From the NCBI GenBank assembly GCA_965223955.1, contig OZ245029.1:1984001-2048000 (forward strand): a stretch of DNA of 64,000 nucleotides, in the 5' to 3' direction. Below are positions 44,240 through 52,590 of the stretch, one piece after another. The stretch comes from Bin75 sp965223955. Its GTDB lineage: Bacteria > Nitrospirota > Nitrospiria > Nitrospirales > UBA8639. A program made the translations under genes and the position numbers. Each line of letters starts with the position of its first letter. Positions within the stretch are counted from its first letter, which is position 1. Under the pieces are notes generated by a model, which saw only the letters and a list, made by a program, of their open reading frames with translations, was not told where the DNA came from and ran no database searches.

Positions 44240-44833
44240 ATGTTGCTCATGATCGACAATTACGACTCCTTTACGTACAACCTGGTTCAGTACCTTGGGG
44301 AACTGGGTGCCGATATTGACGTGTATCGAAACGACAAAATCACGGTGGATGAGATTACGGAACTGGATCCGAAACGCATCGTGATCTCTCCTGGTCCTTG
44401 TACGCCCAACGAGGCGGGAATTTCCGTGGAGGTGATTCGACGTTTTGCCGGACGTATTCCGCTGTTGGGCGTCTGTCTCGGGCATCAGTCCCTGGCCTTT
44501 GCCTTCGGCGGTGAAATTATTCGCGCCGGTCGTCTGATGCACGGCAAAACGTCGTTGGTCAAACACGACAATCAAACGATTTTTGAAGGCCTGCCCAACC
44601 CGTTCGAAGCCACACGGTATCACTCGCTGATCGTCAACAAGGAGACCTTGCCCGACGACTTTGAAATTTCAGCGGTAACGGAGGAAGGCGAAATCATGGG
44701 GCTCCGGCATCTTCCGACCGGTGCGGAAGGCGTGCAGTTCCATCCGGAATCGATCCTCACGAAATCCGGCATGGATTTATTGCGAAATTTTCTTGAACTG
44801 GGATCCGGGAATGGTGAACCGCTTGCGACATAG
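44240..44833 (+). CDS. trpG: Anthranilate synthase component II (glutamine amidotransferase)
   Basis: Supplies ammonia to TrpE from glutamine. The 197-residue class I amidotransferase has the catalytic Cys in LLGVCLGHQ and the His/Glu pair in VQFHPES, plus the opening MIDNYDSFTYNLVQYLGELG. It may also serve p-aminobenzoate synthesis, since no pabA is visible here. AGGGTGAT precedes the ATG. Palindromic elements flank it on both sides, so it is separated from trpE and trpD by strong potential hairpins. Confidence 0.95.
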   Translation: MLLMIDNYDSFTYNLVQYLGELGADIDVYRNDKITVDEITELDPKRIVISPGPCTPNEAGISVEVIRRFAGRIPLLGVCLGHQSLAFAFGGEIIRAGRLMHGKTSLVKHDNQTIFEGLPNPFEATRYHSLIVNKETLPDDFEISAVTEEGEIMGLRHLPTGAEGVQFHPESILTKSGMDLLRNFLELGSGNGEPLAT

Positions 44834-44834
44834 A

Positions 44835-44960
44835 CTCTACCTCCCCTATCCCCTCCTTACAAAGGAGGGGAATAGATCTGAACTGCCGCCGTCTTTCCCT
44901 CCCCTTTGTAAGGGGAGGCTGAGCTAGGCTTGCCCCCGCGAAAGCGGGGGTGGGGTAGAG
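44835..44960. repeat. Full-size CTCTACC palindromic element, trpG-trpD spacer
   Basis: 126 bp, starting one base after the trpG stop. Carries the CCTCCTTACAAAGGAGG hairpin, CCTCCCCTTTGTAAGGGGAGG hairpin, and CCCCCGCGAAAGCGGGGG hairpin, and ends GGGGTAGAG. It has the simplest form of the element, without the CTTCGGCTACGCTCAGGA insert. Confidence 0.88.
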
Positions 44961-45001
44961 TCGAAAAGAGGGGAATCGGTGAGAAAACGAAGGAAAACGG
45001 C

Positions 45002-46021
45002 ATGATCAAAGACGCCCTCACAAAATTGGTTGACGGCATCAACCTCACGGAAAAAGAAGCCTATGACGTTATGCTTGAGATCATGCAGGGTGCCACGTCC
45101 GAACCCCAAATCGCCGCATACCTCATGGGCCTGCGTATGAAGGGCGAGACCGTCGAAGAAATCACGGGGTCGGTCAAAGCCATGCGTGAAATGGCCGTGC
45201 GTATCCACGTGGGAGATCCCCAGGTCGTGGACACCTGCGGAACCGGCGGCGATCGATCCAATACCTTTAATATCTCCACCGCGACGGCGTTCGTGGTTGC
45301 CGGAGGAGGCATCACCGTTGCCAAACATGGGAACCGTTCGGTTTCTTCCCGGTCCGGGAGTGCGGACGTGTTAGCCGCCATGGGCGTCAAGATCGATCTT
45401 CCTCCGGAACGGGTGGAAGCCTGCGTCAATGAAATCGGGATCGGCTTTTTGTTCGCGCCGCTCTACCACGGGGCGATGAAGCATTGCGCCAAGCCTCGTT
45501 CAGAAATGGGCGTACGAACGTTGATGAACATCATGGGCCCCTTATCCAACCCCGCGGGCGCCGGCGTCCAGATTTTAGGAGTCTATGATCACGCCTTGAC
45601 GGAAAAGTTGGCCCAGGTCCTCATCCGCTTGGGCACCCAACATTGTTTCGTCCTGCACGGCAAGGACGGATTGGACGAAATCACATTGACCGATTTCACC
45701 TACGTTTCCGAAGGCAAGGCCGGACGGATTTCGAGTTATCACCTTGCGCCGGAAGATTTCGGGTTAACCAGGGTGAATCCGAAAGACCTGCAAGGGGGGA
45801 CTCCCGAAGACAATGCGGCCATCATCCAGGAGATTCTCAAGGGGCATCGTGGCGCCAAACGGGACGTGGTCCTCATGAATGCCGCGCCGGCGTTTGTGGC
45901 CTGCGGAAAAGCTAAAAACCTGAAGGAGGGGTATGGCCAAGCCGCGAATGCATTGGATAGCGGTGCCGCTTACGAGAAATTTCAGAAACTTGTCCGGTTT
46001 TCGAATAGGGCCGCCGTATGA
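45002..46021 (+). CDS. trpD: Anthranilate phosphoribosyltransferase
   Basis: Transfers phosphoribosyl from PRPP to anthranilate. The 339-residue product starts at the ATG at 45002 (AAGGA upstream). The frame open to 44930 lies inside the repeat element and is rejected. Motifs: VDTCGTGGDRSNTFNIST (PRPP-binding glycine loop), VAKHGNRSVSSRSGSADVL, and the anthranilate-site region GVRTLMNIMGPLSNPAG. Its stop overlaps the trpC start by four bases (ATGA), indicating coupled translation. Confidence 0.96.
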   Translation: MIKDALTKLVDGINLTEKEAYDVMLEIMQGATSEPQIAAYLMGLRMKGETVEEITGSVKAMREMAVRIHVGDPQVVDTCGTGGDRSNTFNISTATAFVVAGGGITVAKHGNRSVSSRSGSADVLAAMGVKIDLPPERVEACVNEIGIGFLFAPLYHGAMKHCAKPRSEMGVRTLMNIMGPLSNPAGAGVQILGVYDHALTEKLAQVLIRLGTQHCFVLHGKDGLDEITLTDFTYVSEGKAGRISSYHLAPEDFGLTRVNPKDLQGGTPEDNAAIIQEILKGHRGAKRDVVLMNAAPAFVACGKAKNLKEGYGQAANALDSGAAYEKFQKLVRFSNRAAV

Positions 46022-46872
46022 TCCTGGATCGAATCCTGGAACATAAGAAGTCGGAAGTCCGCCGAAAAAAAAGCCGCGGATACCTGACCAGCCTGAAAGG
46101 GAAAATCGCCGATCGGCCCGAACCGTCTGGCTTTATCAAAGCCCTGGAGGAAGCCTGTACGCCGGACTGCCCGGCCCTGATTACGGAAGTCAAGAAAGCC
46201 TCACCCAGCCAGGGCTTGATGCGTCCTGAGTTTAAAGACCTGTTCGACCCGGTCGAGATTGCCTGCACGTATAAAGAACACGGAGCGGCAGCGGTGTCGG
46301 TCTTGACGGATCAGGAATTCTTTCAAGGGCATTTGGACCACCTGGCCCGCGTCAAGGACCACGTGGGGCTGCCGGCCTTGAACAAGGAATTCATGATCGA
46401 AGACGTCCAATTCTATGAAGCACGGGCCTATGGAGCCGATGCCGTCCTGCTCATCGTGGCGGCCCTGGATCGGATTCAGCTCGAAGACTTCTATGCGATG
46501 GCCAAGGGCCTGGCACTCGACGTGCTGGTTGAAACGCACGACGAATCGGAAATCGATATGGTTCTGGAACGAATTCCCGACGCGGTCCTGATCGGCATCA
46601 ACAATCGGGACCTGACGACCTTCTCGACCGATCTTTCGGTTACCCGGCGACTGGCCCCACGGATTCCTTCCGAGAAAATCATCGTGAGTGAAAGTGGAAT
46701 CCACAAACGCGAGGACGTCATGCAGATTTTGGAAGCCGGAGCCAAGGCCATGCTGGTGGGTGAATCTCTGATTCGAGCCGAGAATATCGGTACCAGAATT
46801 CAAGACCTGCGAGGAACGGCCGGGCAGGAAAACGAAGTCCAACAGCCCGCGCAAGGAACCCGCTGGATTTAA
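46018..46872 (+). CDS. trpC: Indole-3-glycerol phosphate synthase
   Basis: Closes the indole ring from carboxyphenylaminodeoxyribulose phosphate. A 284-residue TIM barrel with ALITEVKKASPSQG, FFQGHLDHL, NKEFMIEDVQ and GINNRDLTTF, containing the catalytic Lys and Glu residues of the family. A four-base ATGA overlap joins it to trpD. The C-terminal about 15 residues (ENEVQQPAQGTRWI) are beyond the usual family end. Followed by trpF after 24 bases. Confidence 0.95.
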   Translation: MILDRILEHKKSEVRRKKSRGYLTSLKGKIADRPEPSGFIKALEEACTPDCPALITEVKKASPSQGLMRPEFKDLFDPVEIACTYKEHGAAAVSVLTDQEFFQGHLDHLARVKDHVGLPALNKEFMIEDVQFYEARAYGADAVLLIVAALDRIQLEDFYAMAKGLALDVLVETHDESEIDMVLERIPDAVLIGINNRDLTTFSTDLSVTRRLAPRIPSEKIIVSESGIHKREDVMQILEAGAKAMLVGESLIRAENIGTRIQDLRGTAGQENEVQQPAQGTRWI

Positions 46873-46896
46873 CAACCTTTCCCCGTTTATCACGCC

Positions 46897-47532
46897 ATGA
46901 CTCTGCCGAAAATCAAAATCTGTGGGATCACGAACCCCATCGACGCCTTACAGGCCATCGACGCCGGCGCCGATGCGCTCGGTTTCGTCTTCTACAGGAA
47001 AAGCCCGCGCAACGTCAGTGTGAACGTGGTCAAGTCCATCGTGGTCAATTTGCCGCCGTTCGTGTTGCCCATCGGGGTATTCGTCAATGCGAAACCCGAG
47101 AACGTCCGCAAGACCATGGATGAATGCGGGTTGGCGCTCGCGCAAATTCATGGAGACGAATCGGCGGAGTATTGTGAAGCCCTGGGACGTCCGGTTATCC
47201 GAGGGATCAGACTTCGTGACCGTCACACTCTATTCGCCATGGCCGAGTACAAGGGCCGGTCCCGAGTTCGAGGATTCATCCTGGATGCCTTTTCAACGAC
47301 AGCCTATGGAGGAACCGGCAAGACCGCGGACTGGGCCCTTGCCGCGGAAGCCGCTCAATCTTTTTCCTTTTTGCTTGCAGGGGGGCTCACTTCGGATAAC
47401 GTCCAGGAGGCGATCCGGAAAGTGCAACCGTACGGTGTGGACGTCAGCAGTGGCGTCGAAGCCAGTCCCGGCAAGAAAGATCCGGCTAAAGTGACGGCCT
47501 TTATCCAAGCCGTGAAACTTGTGTCGTCATAA
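46897..47532 (+). CDS. trpF: Phosphoribosylanthranilate isomerase
   Basis: Isomerises phosphoribosylanthranilate, the step between TrpD and TrpC. A 211-residue TIM barrel with KICGITNPIDA (catalytic Cys), GFVFYRKSPR, IHGDES and the C-terminal phosphate loop GVDVSSGVEASPGKKD (catalytic Asp). Stand-alone rather than fused to TrpC as in enteric bacteria. Third gene of the tight trpD-trpC-trpF block. Confidence 0.95.
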   Translation: MTLPKIKICGITNPIDALQAIDAGADALGFVFYRKSPRNVSVNVVKSIVVNLPPFVLPIGVFVNAKPENVRKTMDECGLALAQIHGDESAEYCEALGRPVIRGIRLRDRHTLFAMAEYKGRSRVRGFILDAFSTTAYGGTGKTADWALAAEAAQSFSFLLAGGLTSDNVQEAIRKVQPYGVDVSSGVEASPGKKDPAKVTAFIQAVKLVSS

Positions 47533-47577
47533 ATCGAGCCGGTATATTTCGACTCAAGGCCCGCCACTCAGGCAAAG

Positions 47578-47733
47578 CTCTACCTCCCCTACCCCTCCTT
47601 ACAAAGGAGGGGAAAAAGTAAGGACTTCGGAGAACTCTTGACCGGAAACGTCGTCTTCTCATTATCTGTTCCTCCCCTTTGTAAGGGGAGGGAGAGCTAG
47701 GCATGCCCCCGCGAAAGCGGGGGTGGGGTAGAG
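47578..47733. repeat. Full-size CTCTACC palindromic element, trpF-trpB spacer
   Basis: 156 bp; same end sequences and hairpins as the other full copies, with a different unique middle (about 47612-47670). Confidence 0.85.
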
Positions 47734-47831
47734 ACGGCGTGGTAGAATCGCATGCACATGAGGCACAGACAACAAATATAACAAGGACTTCTGAAGGCTC
47801 CTTCTCTAATGCTCACAGTACTGGACGTAAC

Positions 47832-47915
47832 CTCTACCTCCCCTACCCCTCCCGACCCTTCGCTATGCTTCCTTCGACTTCGCTCAGGACAGGCAGGGCA
47901 AGCAAAGGAGGGGAA
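47832..47915. repeat. Half CTCTACC element upstream of trpB
   Basis: Starts CTCTACCTCCCCTACCCCTCC, carries an inserted CTTCGACTTCGCTCAGGACAGG unit, and ends AAAGGAGGGGA. The GC hairpin half is missing. It ends 40 bases before trpB. Confidence 0.75.
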
Positions 47916-47955
47916 ATTGAGGAAGGTTCTTTCCTTGAAACGGCAATAAGACTCC

Positions 47956-49149
47956 ATGGCACGAATTCCCGCTAAACAAAGCCGGTTTGGCAAATATGGG
48001 GGACAATACGTTCCCGAAACCCTCATGCCGGCTATCCTGGAACTGGAAACAGTCTATGCGAACCTTCGGAAGGACCGCGGATTTCAAAAAGAATTTCACG
48101 ACTGTTTAAGACAATACGTGGGGCGTCCGACTCCCCTCTACTTCGCCAAACAACTCACCAGGACGTTGGGCGGAGCGAAGATCTATCTCAAGCGCGAGGA
48201 CCTCTGTCATACCGGTGCACACAAAATCAACAACACCGTGGGCCAGGCGTTGCTGACGAAACGCATGAAGAAACGGCGAATCGTCGCGGAAACCGGTGCA
48301 GGACAACACGGCGTCGCGGTTGCGACCATCGCCGCCATGTTCGGGCTGGAAGCGGAAGTGTATATGGGGACGGAAGATATGGCGCGCCAGTCGCTCAACG
48401 TTTTTCGCATGCGATTACTCGGATCGAAAGTCACCGGCGTGGACGCGGGCAGCCGGACGCTCAAGGACGCCATCAGTGAGGCCATGCGTGACTGGACCAC
48501 GAACGTGCGGACCACGCATTACCTGCTGGGTTCCGTGCTGGGGGCCCATCCTTATCCGATGATGATCCGTGATTTTCAATCGGTGATCGGCCGCGAAGCG
48601 CGACGACAAATCATGGCTGCAGAGGGCACACTCCCCCATTGCCTGGTGGCTTGCGTGGGAGGCGGAAGCAACAGCATCGGCCTGTTCTACCCGTTTATCA
48701 AGGATGCCCGGGTTCAAATGATAGGGGTGGAAGCCGGTGGAATGGGCTTGGCCAGTGGCAAACATGCCGCTCGATTTGCCGGTGGCATGCCGGGAGTGCT
48801 TCATGGAACCATGACCTATTTGCTTCAGGACCGGCACGGCCAAGTCAGCAGCACACACTCGGTGTCAGCCGGACTCGATTATCCCGCGGTCGGCCCTGAA
48901 CACGCCATGCACCATGACTCGGGTCGCATTGAGTACACTTCGGCGACCGATCAGGAAGCCTTGGAAGCATTCGATCTGTTGTCTCAGGAAGAAGGGATTA
49001 TTCCTGCCCTGGAAAGCGCGCATGCGGTTGCCGAAGTCATGAAACGGGCACCGAAGATGAAGAAAAACCAGATCCTGATCATGAACCTGTCGGGACGCGG
49101 GGATAAAGACGTCAACCAGATTGCCCAGATGCGGGGCATCCAACTCTGA
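47956..49149 (+). CDS. trpB: Tryptophan synthase beta chain
   Basis: PLP enzyme joining indole and serine to make tryptophan. The 397-residue protein has FGGQYVPE-type KYGGQYVPETLMPA, the PLP lysine in HTGAHKINN, ETGAGQHGVA, CVGGGSNSIG and the C-terminal LSGRGDKD. Its ribosome site is weak. It overlaps no other gene but trpA begins 3 bases after its stop, so the pair encoding the alpha-beta complex is coupled. Confidence 0.97.
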   Translation: MARIPAKQSRFGKYGGQYVPETLMPAILELETVYANLRKDRGFQKEFHDCLRQYVGRPTPLYFAKQLTRTLGGAKIYLKREDLCHTGAHKINNTVGQALLTKRMKKRRIVAETGAGQHGVAVATIAAMFGLEAEVYMGTEDMARQSLNVFRMRLLGSKVTGVDAGSRTLKDAISEAMRDWTTNVRTTHYLLGSVLGAHPYPMMIRDFQSVIGREARRQIMAAEGTLPHCLVACVGGGSNSIGLFYPFIKDARVQMIGVEAGGMGLASGKHAARFAGGMPGVLHGTMTYLLQDRHGQVSSTHSVSAGLDYPAVGPEHAMHHDSGRIEYTSATDQEALEAFDLLSQEEGIIPALESAHAVAEVMKRAPKMKKNQILIMNLSGRGDKDVNQIAQMRGIQL

Positions 49150-49152
49150 ATC

Positions 49153-49974
49153 ATGATTGTCGCTTCCAATCGCATAACCGCCACCTTTGACCGTCTTCGC
49201 CGACAAGGGGAAAAAGCGCTGATCCCCTACCTCATGGCCGGGGATCCTTCATTGGCTGAGACGGAAGCCTTGGTGGTGGCATTGGAAAAAGCCGGGGCCG
49301 ATCTGATTGAAATCGGTGTCCCGTTTTCCGATCCGATTGCCGATGGCCCCGTGATCCAAAAAGCGGCTGAACGGGCGTTACGAGCAGGCACCTCGCTACG
49401 CGGGATTTTACGGACCGTCAAATCCCTGCGAACCAAAACCCAGGTGCCGCTCATTCTGATGGCCTATTACAACACCATTATGGCAATGGGAGAACAGGAA
49501 TTCTGTGATGAAGCGGTTCAAGCCGGAGTGGATGGAGTCATTATTCCGGACATGCCTCCGGAAGAAGCCGGCCCGTTGCAACAGGCCTCCGCGGCGAAAG
49601 GCCCTTGCCTGATCTTTCTTCTCGCGCCGACGAGCACTGCGGCGAGAAAAGCCGAAGTGATCAAACGCACCAGCGGATTCATTTATTATGTGTCGATTAC
49701 CGGGATCACCGGGGCAAAGCTGCAAGATACAGATTCCATTGAACGCAACGTGCGCGCGCTCCAAAAGAAAGCCAGGAAGCCCGTAGCCGTGGGATTCGGC
49801 ATTGCCACACCCGACGATGCCCGCCAAATCGCGGCCTTTTCCGATGGCGTCATCGTGGGCAGCGCCCTCGTCCGCAAAATAGAAGAACTCCAACATTCTA
49901 CCGATCTGATTCACGAAGTCAGCCGGTTCACGGCCAGCTTGAAAGCCGCCCTCTCCAGTAACGGCATCGAGTAA
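49153..49974 (+). CDS. trpA: Tryptophan synthase alpha chain
   Basis: Cleaves indole-3-glycerol phosphate to indole, which is channelled to TrpB. A 273-residue TIM barrel with ALIPYLMAGDPSL, IEIGVPFSDPIADGPVIQ (catalytic Glu and Asp), IIPDMPPEEAG, and the phosphate-binding GFGIATPDDA. Last of the trp genes; followed by a large composite palindromic element before rqcH. Confidence 0.97.
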   Translation: MIVASNRITATFDRLRRQGEKALIPYLMAGDPSLAETEALVVALEKAGADLIEIGVPFSDPIADGPVIQKAAERALRAGTSLRGILRTVKSLRTKTQVPLILMAYYNTIMAMGEQEFCDEAVQAGVDGVIIPDMPPEEAGPLQQASAAKGPCLIFLLAPTSTAARKAEVIKRTSGFIYYVSITGITGAKLQDTDSIERNVRALQKKARKPVAVGFGIATPDDARQIAAFSDGVIVGSALVRKIEELQHSTDLIHEVSRFTASLKAALSSNGIE

Positions 49975-49990
49975 GGCTTCTCTCTACAGC

Positions 49991-50199
49991 CTCTACCTCC
50001 CCTCGGACAGGCACGCAGGCCTGTCCCTACAAGAAAAGAAGGGAACCGAGACACCCTCTCCCTTGGTGGGAGAGGGCTGGGGTGAGGGGGAAATGGTCAA
50101 CGAATGACCGAACACATACAGGAAGCCCCGTCTTTTCCTCTCCTTTGTAAGGGGAGGCTGAGCTAGGCTTGCCCCCGCGAAAGCGGGGGTGGGGTAGAG
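49991..50199. repeat. Composite CTCTACC element with nested repeats, trpA-rqcH spacer
   Basis: 209 bp. Starts CTCTACCTCCCCTCGG and ends GGGGTAGAG with the CCCCCGCGAAAGCGGGGG hairpin. Inside are an ACAGGCACGCAGGCCTGTCC palindrome (also near 29850), a CCCTCTCCC...GGGAGAGGG hairpin, and an inverted TCATTCGTTGACA-family unit (about 50093-50124). Other repeats have apparently inserted into or recombined with it. Confidence 0.8.
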
Positions 50200-50248
50200 T
50201 GATAGTAACGCACCACTTCGTCCGGATGAAATCTGAAGAGCAAACATC

Positions 50249-51727
50249 GTGTTAAGCCTCGATGACGTGAATGCCGTTCTCACCGAAATGGCACCGGCTT
50301 GCGTCGGCGGATTCATCCAAAAAATCCAGCAGCCGACACCCGATACGATCATTCTTTTTCTTCGCCGACCGGGGCGTTCTCTTTCGATTTTACTCTCAGC
50401 CCATTCCCAATACGGACGGTTGCATATCCTGAGCCAAAAAGTCTCATCCACTCAAACTCCGCCATCGTTCTGTCAATATTTGCGCGCTCATCTCTTGGGA
50501 GCAAGAATTCATCGTCTCGCCCAAACACCTCAGGATCGCATCGTGTGGTTCGAGCTGAAAAAAAGCGAGCACGTGTTCTTTCTGGTCGTCGCGCTTATCG
50601 GACGTTCGGCCAATATCTTCGTCCTGGATGACCGGACCACGGTGCTACGGTCCCTCAAAGCCAGCCGCCAACTCGTGGGGCAACCGTTTACCCTTGTCCC
50701 CTGTCCTTGGGCCACCGAAATACCACGGGAATCGTGCCCCCCCGTTCAGGATGCCGACAAGATACGCTTTCCCGTTTCTGAACGAATCGAATCGTCTCAT
50801 TCCGTATCCGAACGGAACGCGTATATCGAGGACCAACGTCATCAACAAATCGTTCACTTACGCAAACACGTGAAAAAGATACAGCGACGGATAACGAAAT
50901 TGACCCAGGATCTTGAAAAAGTCAGTGCCTATCGTGAGTATGGCCGGTACGGCGAACTCTTGAAAAACCACGTCTCTGCCCTGGGAAGAGGGCAGAAACA
51001 CATTACCGTAGTTGATTACTTTGATGAACAACTGCCCGAACTCACGCTTCCGCTGGACCCTGAAAAAGATGGACCCGGGAATCTGAAAGCCTATTTCACA
51101 AAGCATGGGAAATTTGCCGGAGCGCAAAAGAACCTTGTGCCTCGTATCGAGGAGACTAAAAACGAACTGGGTAAACTTCAAAACGAATTGCAGGAATTGG
51201 AAAGTGGAAAAGTGACGGACCAATCCAAGCAGGAGGATGATCAGGGGTCAGCGCAGTCGGTGCCGCCGGCTCCGCCACAACCCCAACGCTCCGGGCTCAA
51301 AAGACAAACGGCCATACCCTACCGTCAGTTTTACTCCCAGGATGGACAAGCCATCCTGGTCGGGAAAACCGCCAAAGATAATGATACCGTCACCTTCAAG
51401 GTATCCAAACCCGACGATCTTTGGCTGCACGCCAGGGGCACCCCGGGGTCACACGTGGTCGTCAAACTGGAAAAGAAACAGCAGGTGCCGCCTGAAACCT
51501 TGAAGGACGCCGCGAACCTGGCCTTGTTTTACAGCGATTTACGAAAAAGCGGAAAAGGCGAAGTCATCTATGTCTTGAGAAAAAACGTCAGAAAACCCAA
51601 AGGCGCGAAACCCGGGGCTGTCATGGTGACCCAGGAAAAGAGCTTGTGGGTTTTCGTGGACCAGGCACGTTTGGATCGGCTGAAAGAATCCGGTTCTGAT
51701 CTCTCTACCTCCCCTCACCCCTCCTGA
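50249..51727 (+). CDS. rqcH: Rqc2/RqcH-type NFACT protein
   Basis: Ribosome quality-control factor; RqcH binds stalled large subunits and adds alanine tails to blocked nascent chains. The 492-residue product starts at a GTG (50249). Order: NFACT-N (about 1-180), a long coiled coil (about 200-330; HQQIVHLRKHVKKIQRRIT and onward), and NFACT-R (about 360-470) with DLWLHARGTPGSHVV near residue 389. The final residues LSTSPHPS and the stop come from a palindromic element beginning at 51703, so the native C-terminus has been replaced. Often mislabelled fibronectin-binding protein. Confidence 0.92.
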   Translation: MLSLDDVNAVLTEMAPACVGGFIQKIQQPTPDTIILFLRRPGRSLSILLSAHSQYGRLHILSQKVSSTQTPPSFCQYLRAHLLGARIHRLAQTPQDRIVWFELKKSEHVFFLVVALIGRSANIFVLDDRTTVLRSLKASRQLVGQPFTLVPCPWATEIPRESCPPVQDADKIRFPVSERIESSHSVSERNAYIEDQRHQQIVHLRKHVKKIQRRITKLTQDLEKVSAYREYGRYGELLKNHVSALGRGQKHITVVDYFDEQLPELTLPLDPEKDGPGNLKAYFTKHGKFAGAQKNLVPRIEETKNELGKLQNELQELESGKVTDQSKQEDDQGSAQSVPPAPPQPQRSGLKRQTAIPYRQFYSQDGQAILVGKTAKDNDTVTFKVSKPDDLWLHARGTPGSHVVVKLEKKQQVPPETLKDAANLALFYSDLRKSGKGEVIYVLRKNVRKPKGAKPGAVMVTQEKSLWVFVDQARLDRLKESGSDLSTSPHPS

Positions 51728-51850
51728 TCCTTCGGCTACGCTCAGGACAAGCAAAGGAGGGGAATCTGAAGGGAACGTCCATCGTTCCCTCCCCTTTGTA
51801 AGGGGAGGGTGAGCTAGGCATGCCCCCGCGAAAGCGGGGGTGGGGTAGAG
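51703..51850. repeat. Full-size CTCTACC palindromic element overlapping rqcH 3' end
   Basis: 148 bp and nearly the same as the copy in the trpE-trpG spacer, including the TCCTTCGGCTACGCTCAGGA insert. Its first 25 bases encode the last eight residues and stop codon of rqcH. Confidence 0.88.
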
Positions 51851-51952
51851 TCACATGCACAGGAAGCACCGACAACGAACACGACAAACGGCCTGCAGAT
51901 CTCGACCCCGTCTCTACCTCCGGGAAACAGAAGTGCATGAAAGGAGCACGTC

Positions 51953-52567
51953 ATGAATGATTCACTCACTGACGAAGTACGAGAGCAGCGAAAAACGAAC
52001 TATGACATTCATCCCCTTATCGTCAACCGATGGTCTCCCCGTTCGATGACCGGTGAGGAATTATCCGACGATGCGCTCATGCCGCTTTTTGAAGCGGCTC
52101 GCTGGGCTCCGTCGTCGTATAATGCGCAACTGTGGCGATTCGTCTATGCGAAACGCCAGACGAAGTTTTGGGAGACGTTCGTGGATTTACTGGCAGAAGG
52201 GAATAAAGTCTGGGCTCCTCAGGCTGCCGCATTGGTCGTCGTCACGGCCAGGAAGTTCTTCGAACGTAATGACAAACCCGCCGTCACGTATGCCTTCGAT
52301 GCAGGTGCGGCGTGGCAAAATCTGGCGTTGGAGGGGACACGACGGGGATTGGTCGTGCACGGCATGCAAGGATTCGATTACGAAAAGGCCAGGAGAGAAC
52401 TGCACGTGCCCGAAGACTACGAAGTCCTGGCCATGGTCGCCATTGGAAAGCGCGCGCCCAAGGAATCCCTGCCCCCTCAGCTTCAAGAGATGGAACGTCC
52501 GAACGACCGGCGGCCGTTGGACGAAATCATCATAGCAGGACGTTTTCGGGTAGAAGAGAAGCCGTGA
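51953..52567 (+). CDS. Nitroreductase family FMN protein
   Basis: FMN-dependent oxidoreductase of 204 residues. An AAAGGAG precedes the ATG. Motifs: NRWSPRSMTGEEL (FMN-binding Arg/Ser), EAARWAPSSYNAQLWRFVYA, and the C-terminal HVPEDYEVLAMVAIGKRA. Family members reduce nitro compounds, quinones or flavins with NAD(P)H; the physiological substrate cannot be inferred. It is convergent with the ABC permease gene, 23 bases apart. Confidence 0.9.
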   Translation: MNDSLTDEVREQRKTNYDIHPLIVNRWSPRSMTGEELSDDALMPLFEAARWAPSSYNAQLWRFVYAKRQTKFWETFVDLLAEGNKVWAPQAAALVVVTARKFFERNDKPAVTYAFDAGAAWQNLALEGTRRGLVVHGMQGFDYEKARRELHVPEDYEVLAMVAIGKRAPKESLPPQLQEMERPNDRRPLDEIIIAGRFRVEEKP

Positions 52568-52590
52568 GATTTAAAAAAGATAACGATCCG

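Larger units (their letters stand above)
47533..47955. other. 423-bp spacer between trpF and trpB, mostly repeat elements
   Basis: Filled by one full palindromic element (47578-47733) and one half element (47832-47915), with about 100 bp of unassigned sequence between (GCATGCACATGAGGCACAGA and onward), which is similar to segments after elements at 44151-44200, 51851-51890 and 61300-61370. No gene seen. Confidence 0.7.

Noticed and set aside
45002..51727. CRISPR array suspected from repeated units through the trp region
   Set aside because: The repeats are unequal in spacing, lie between genes, contain internal hairpins and lack uniform spacers; no cas genes are present.
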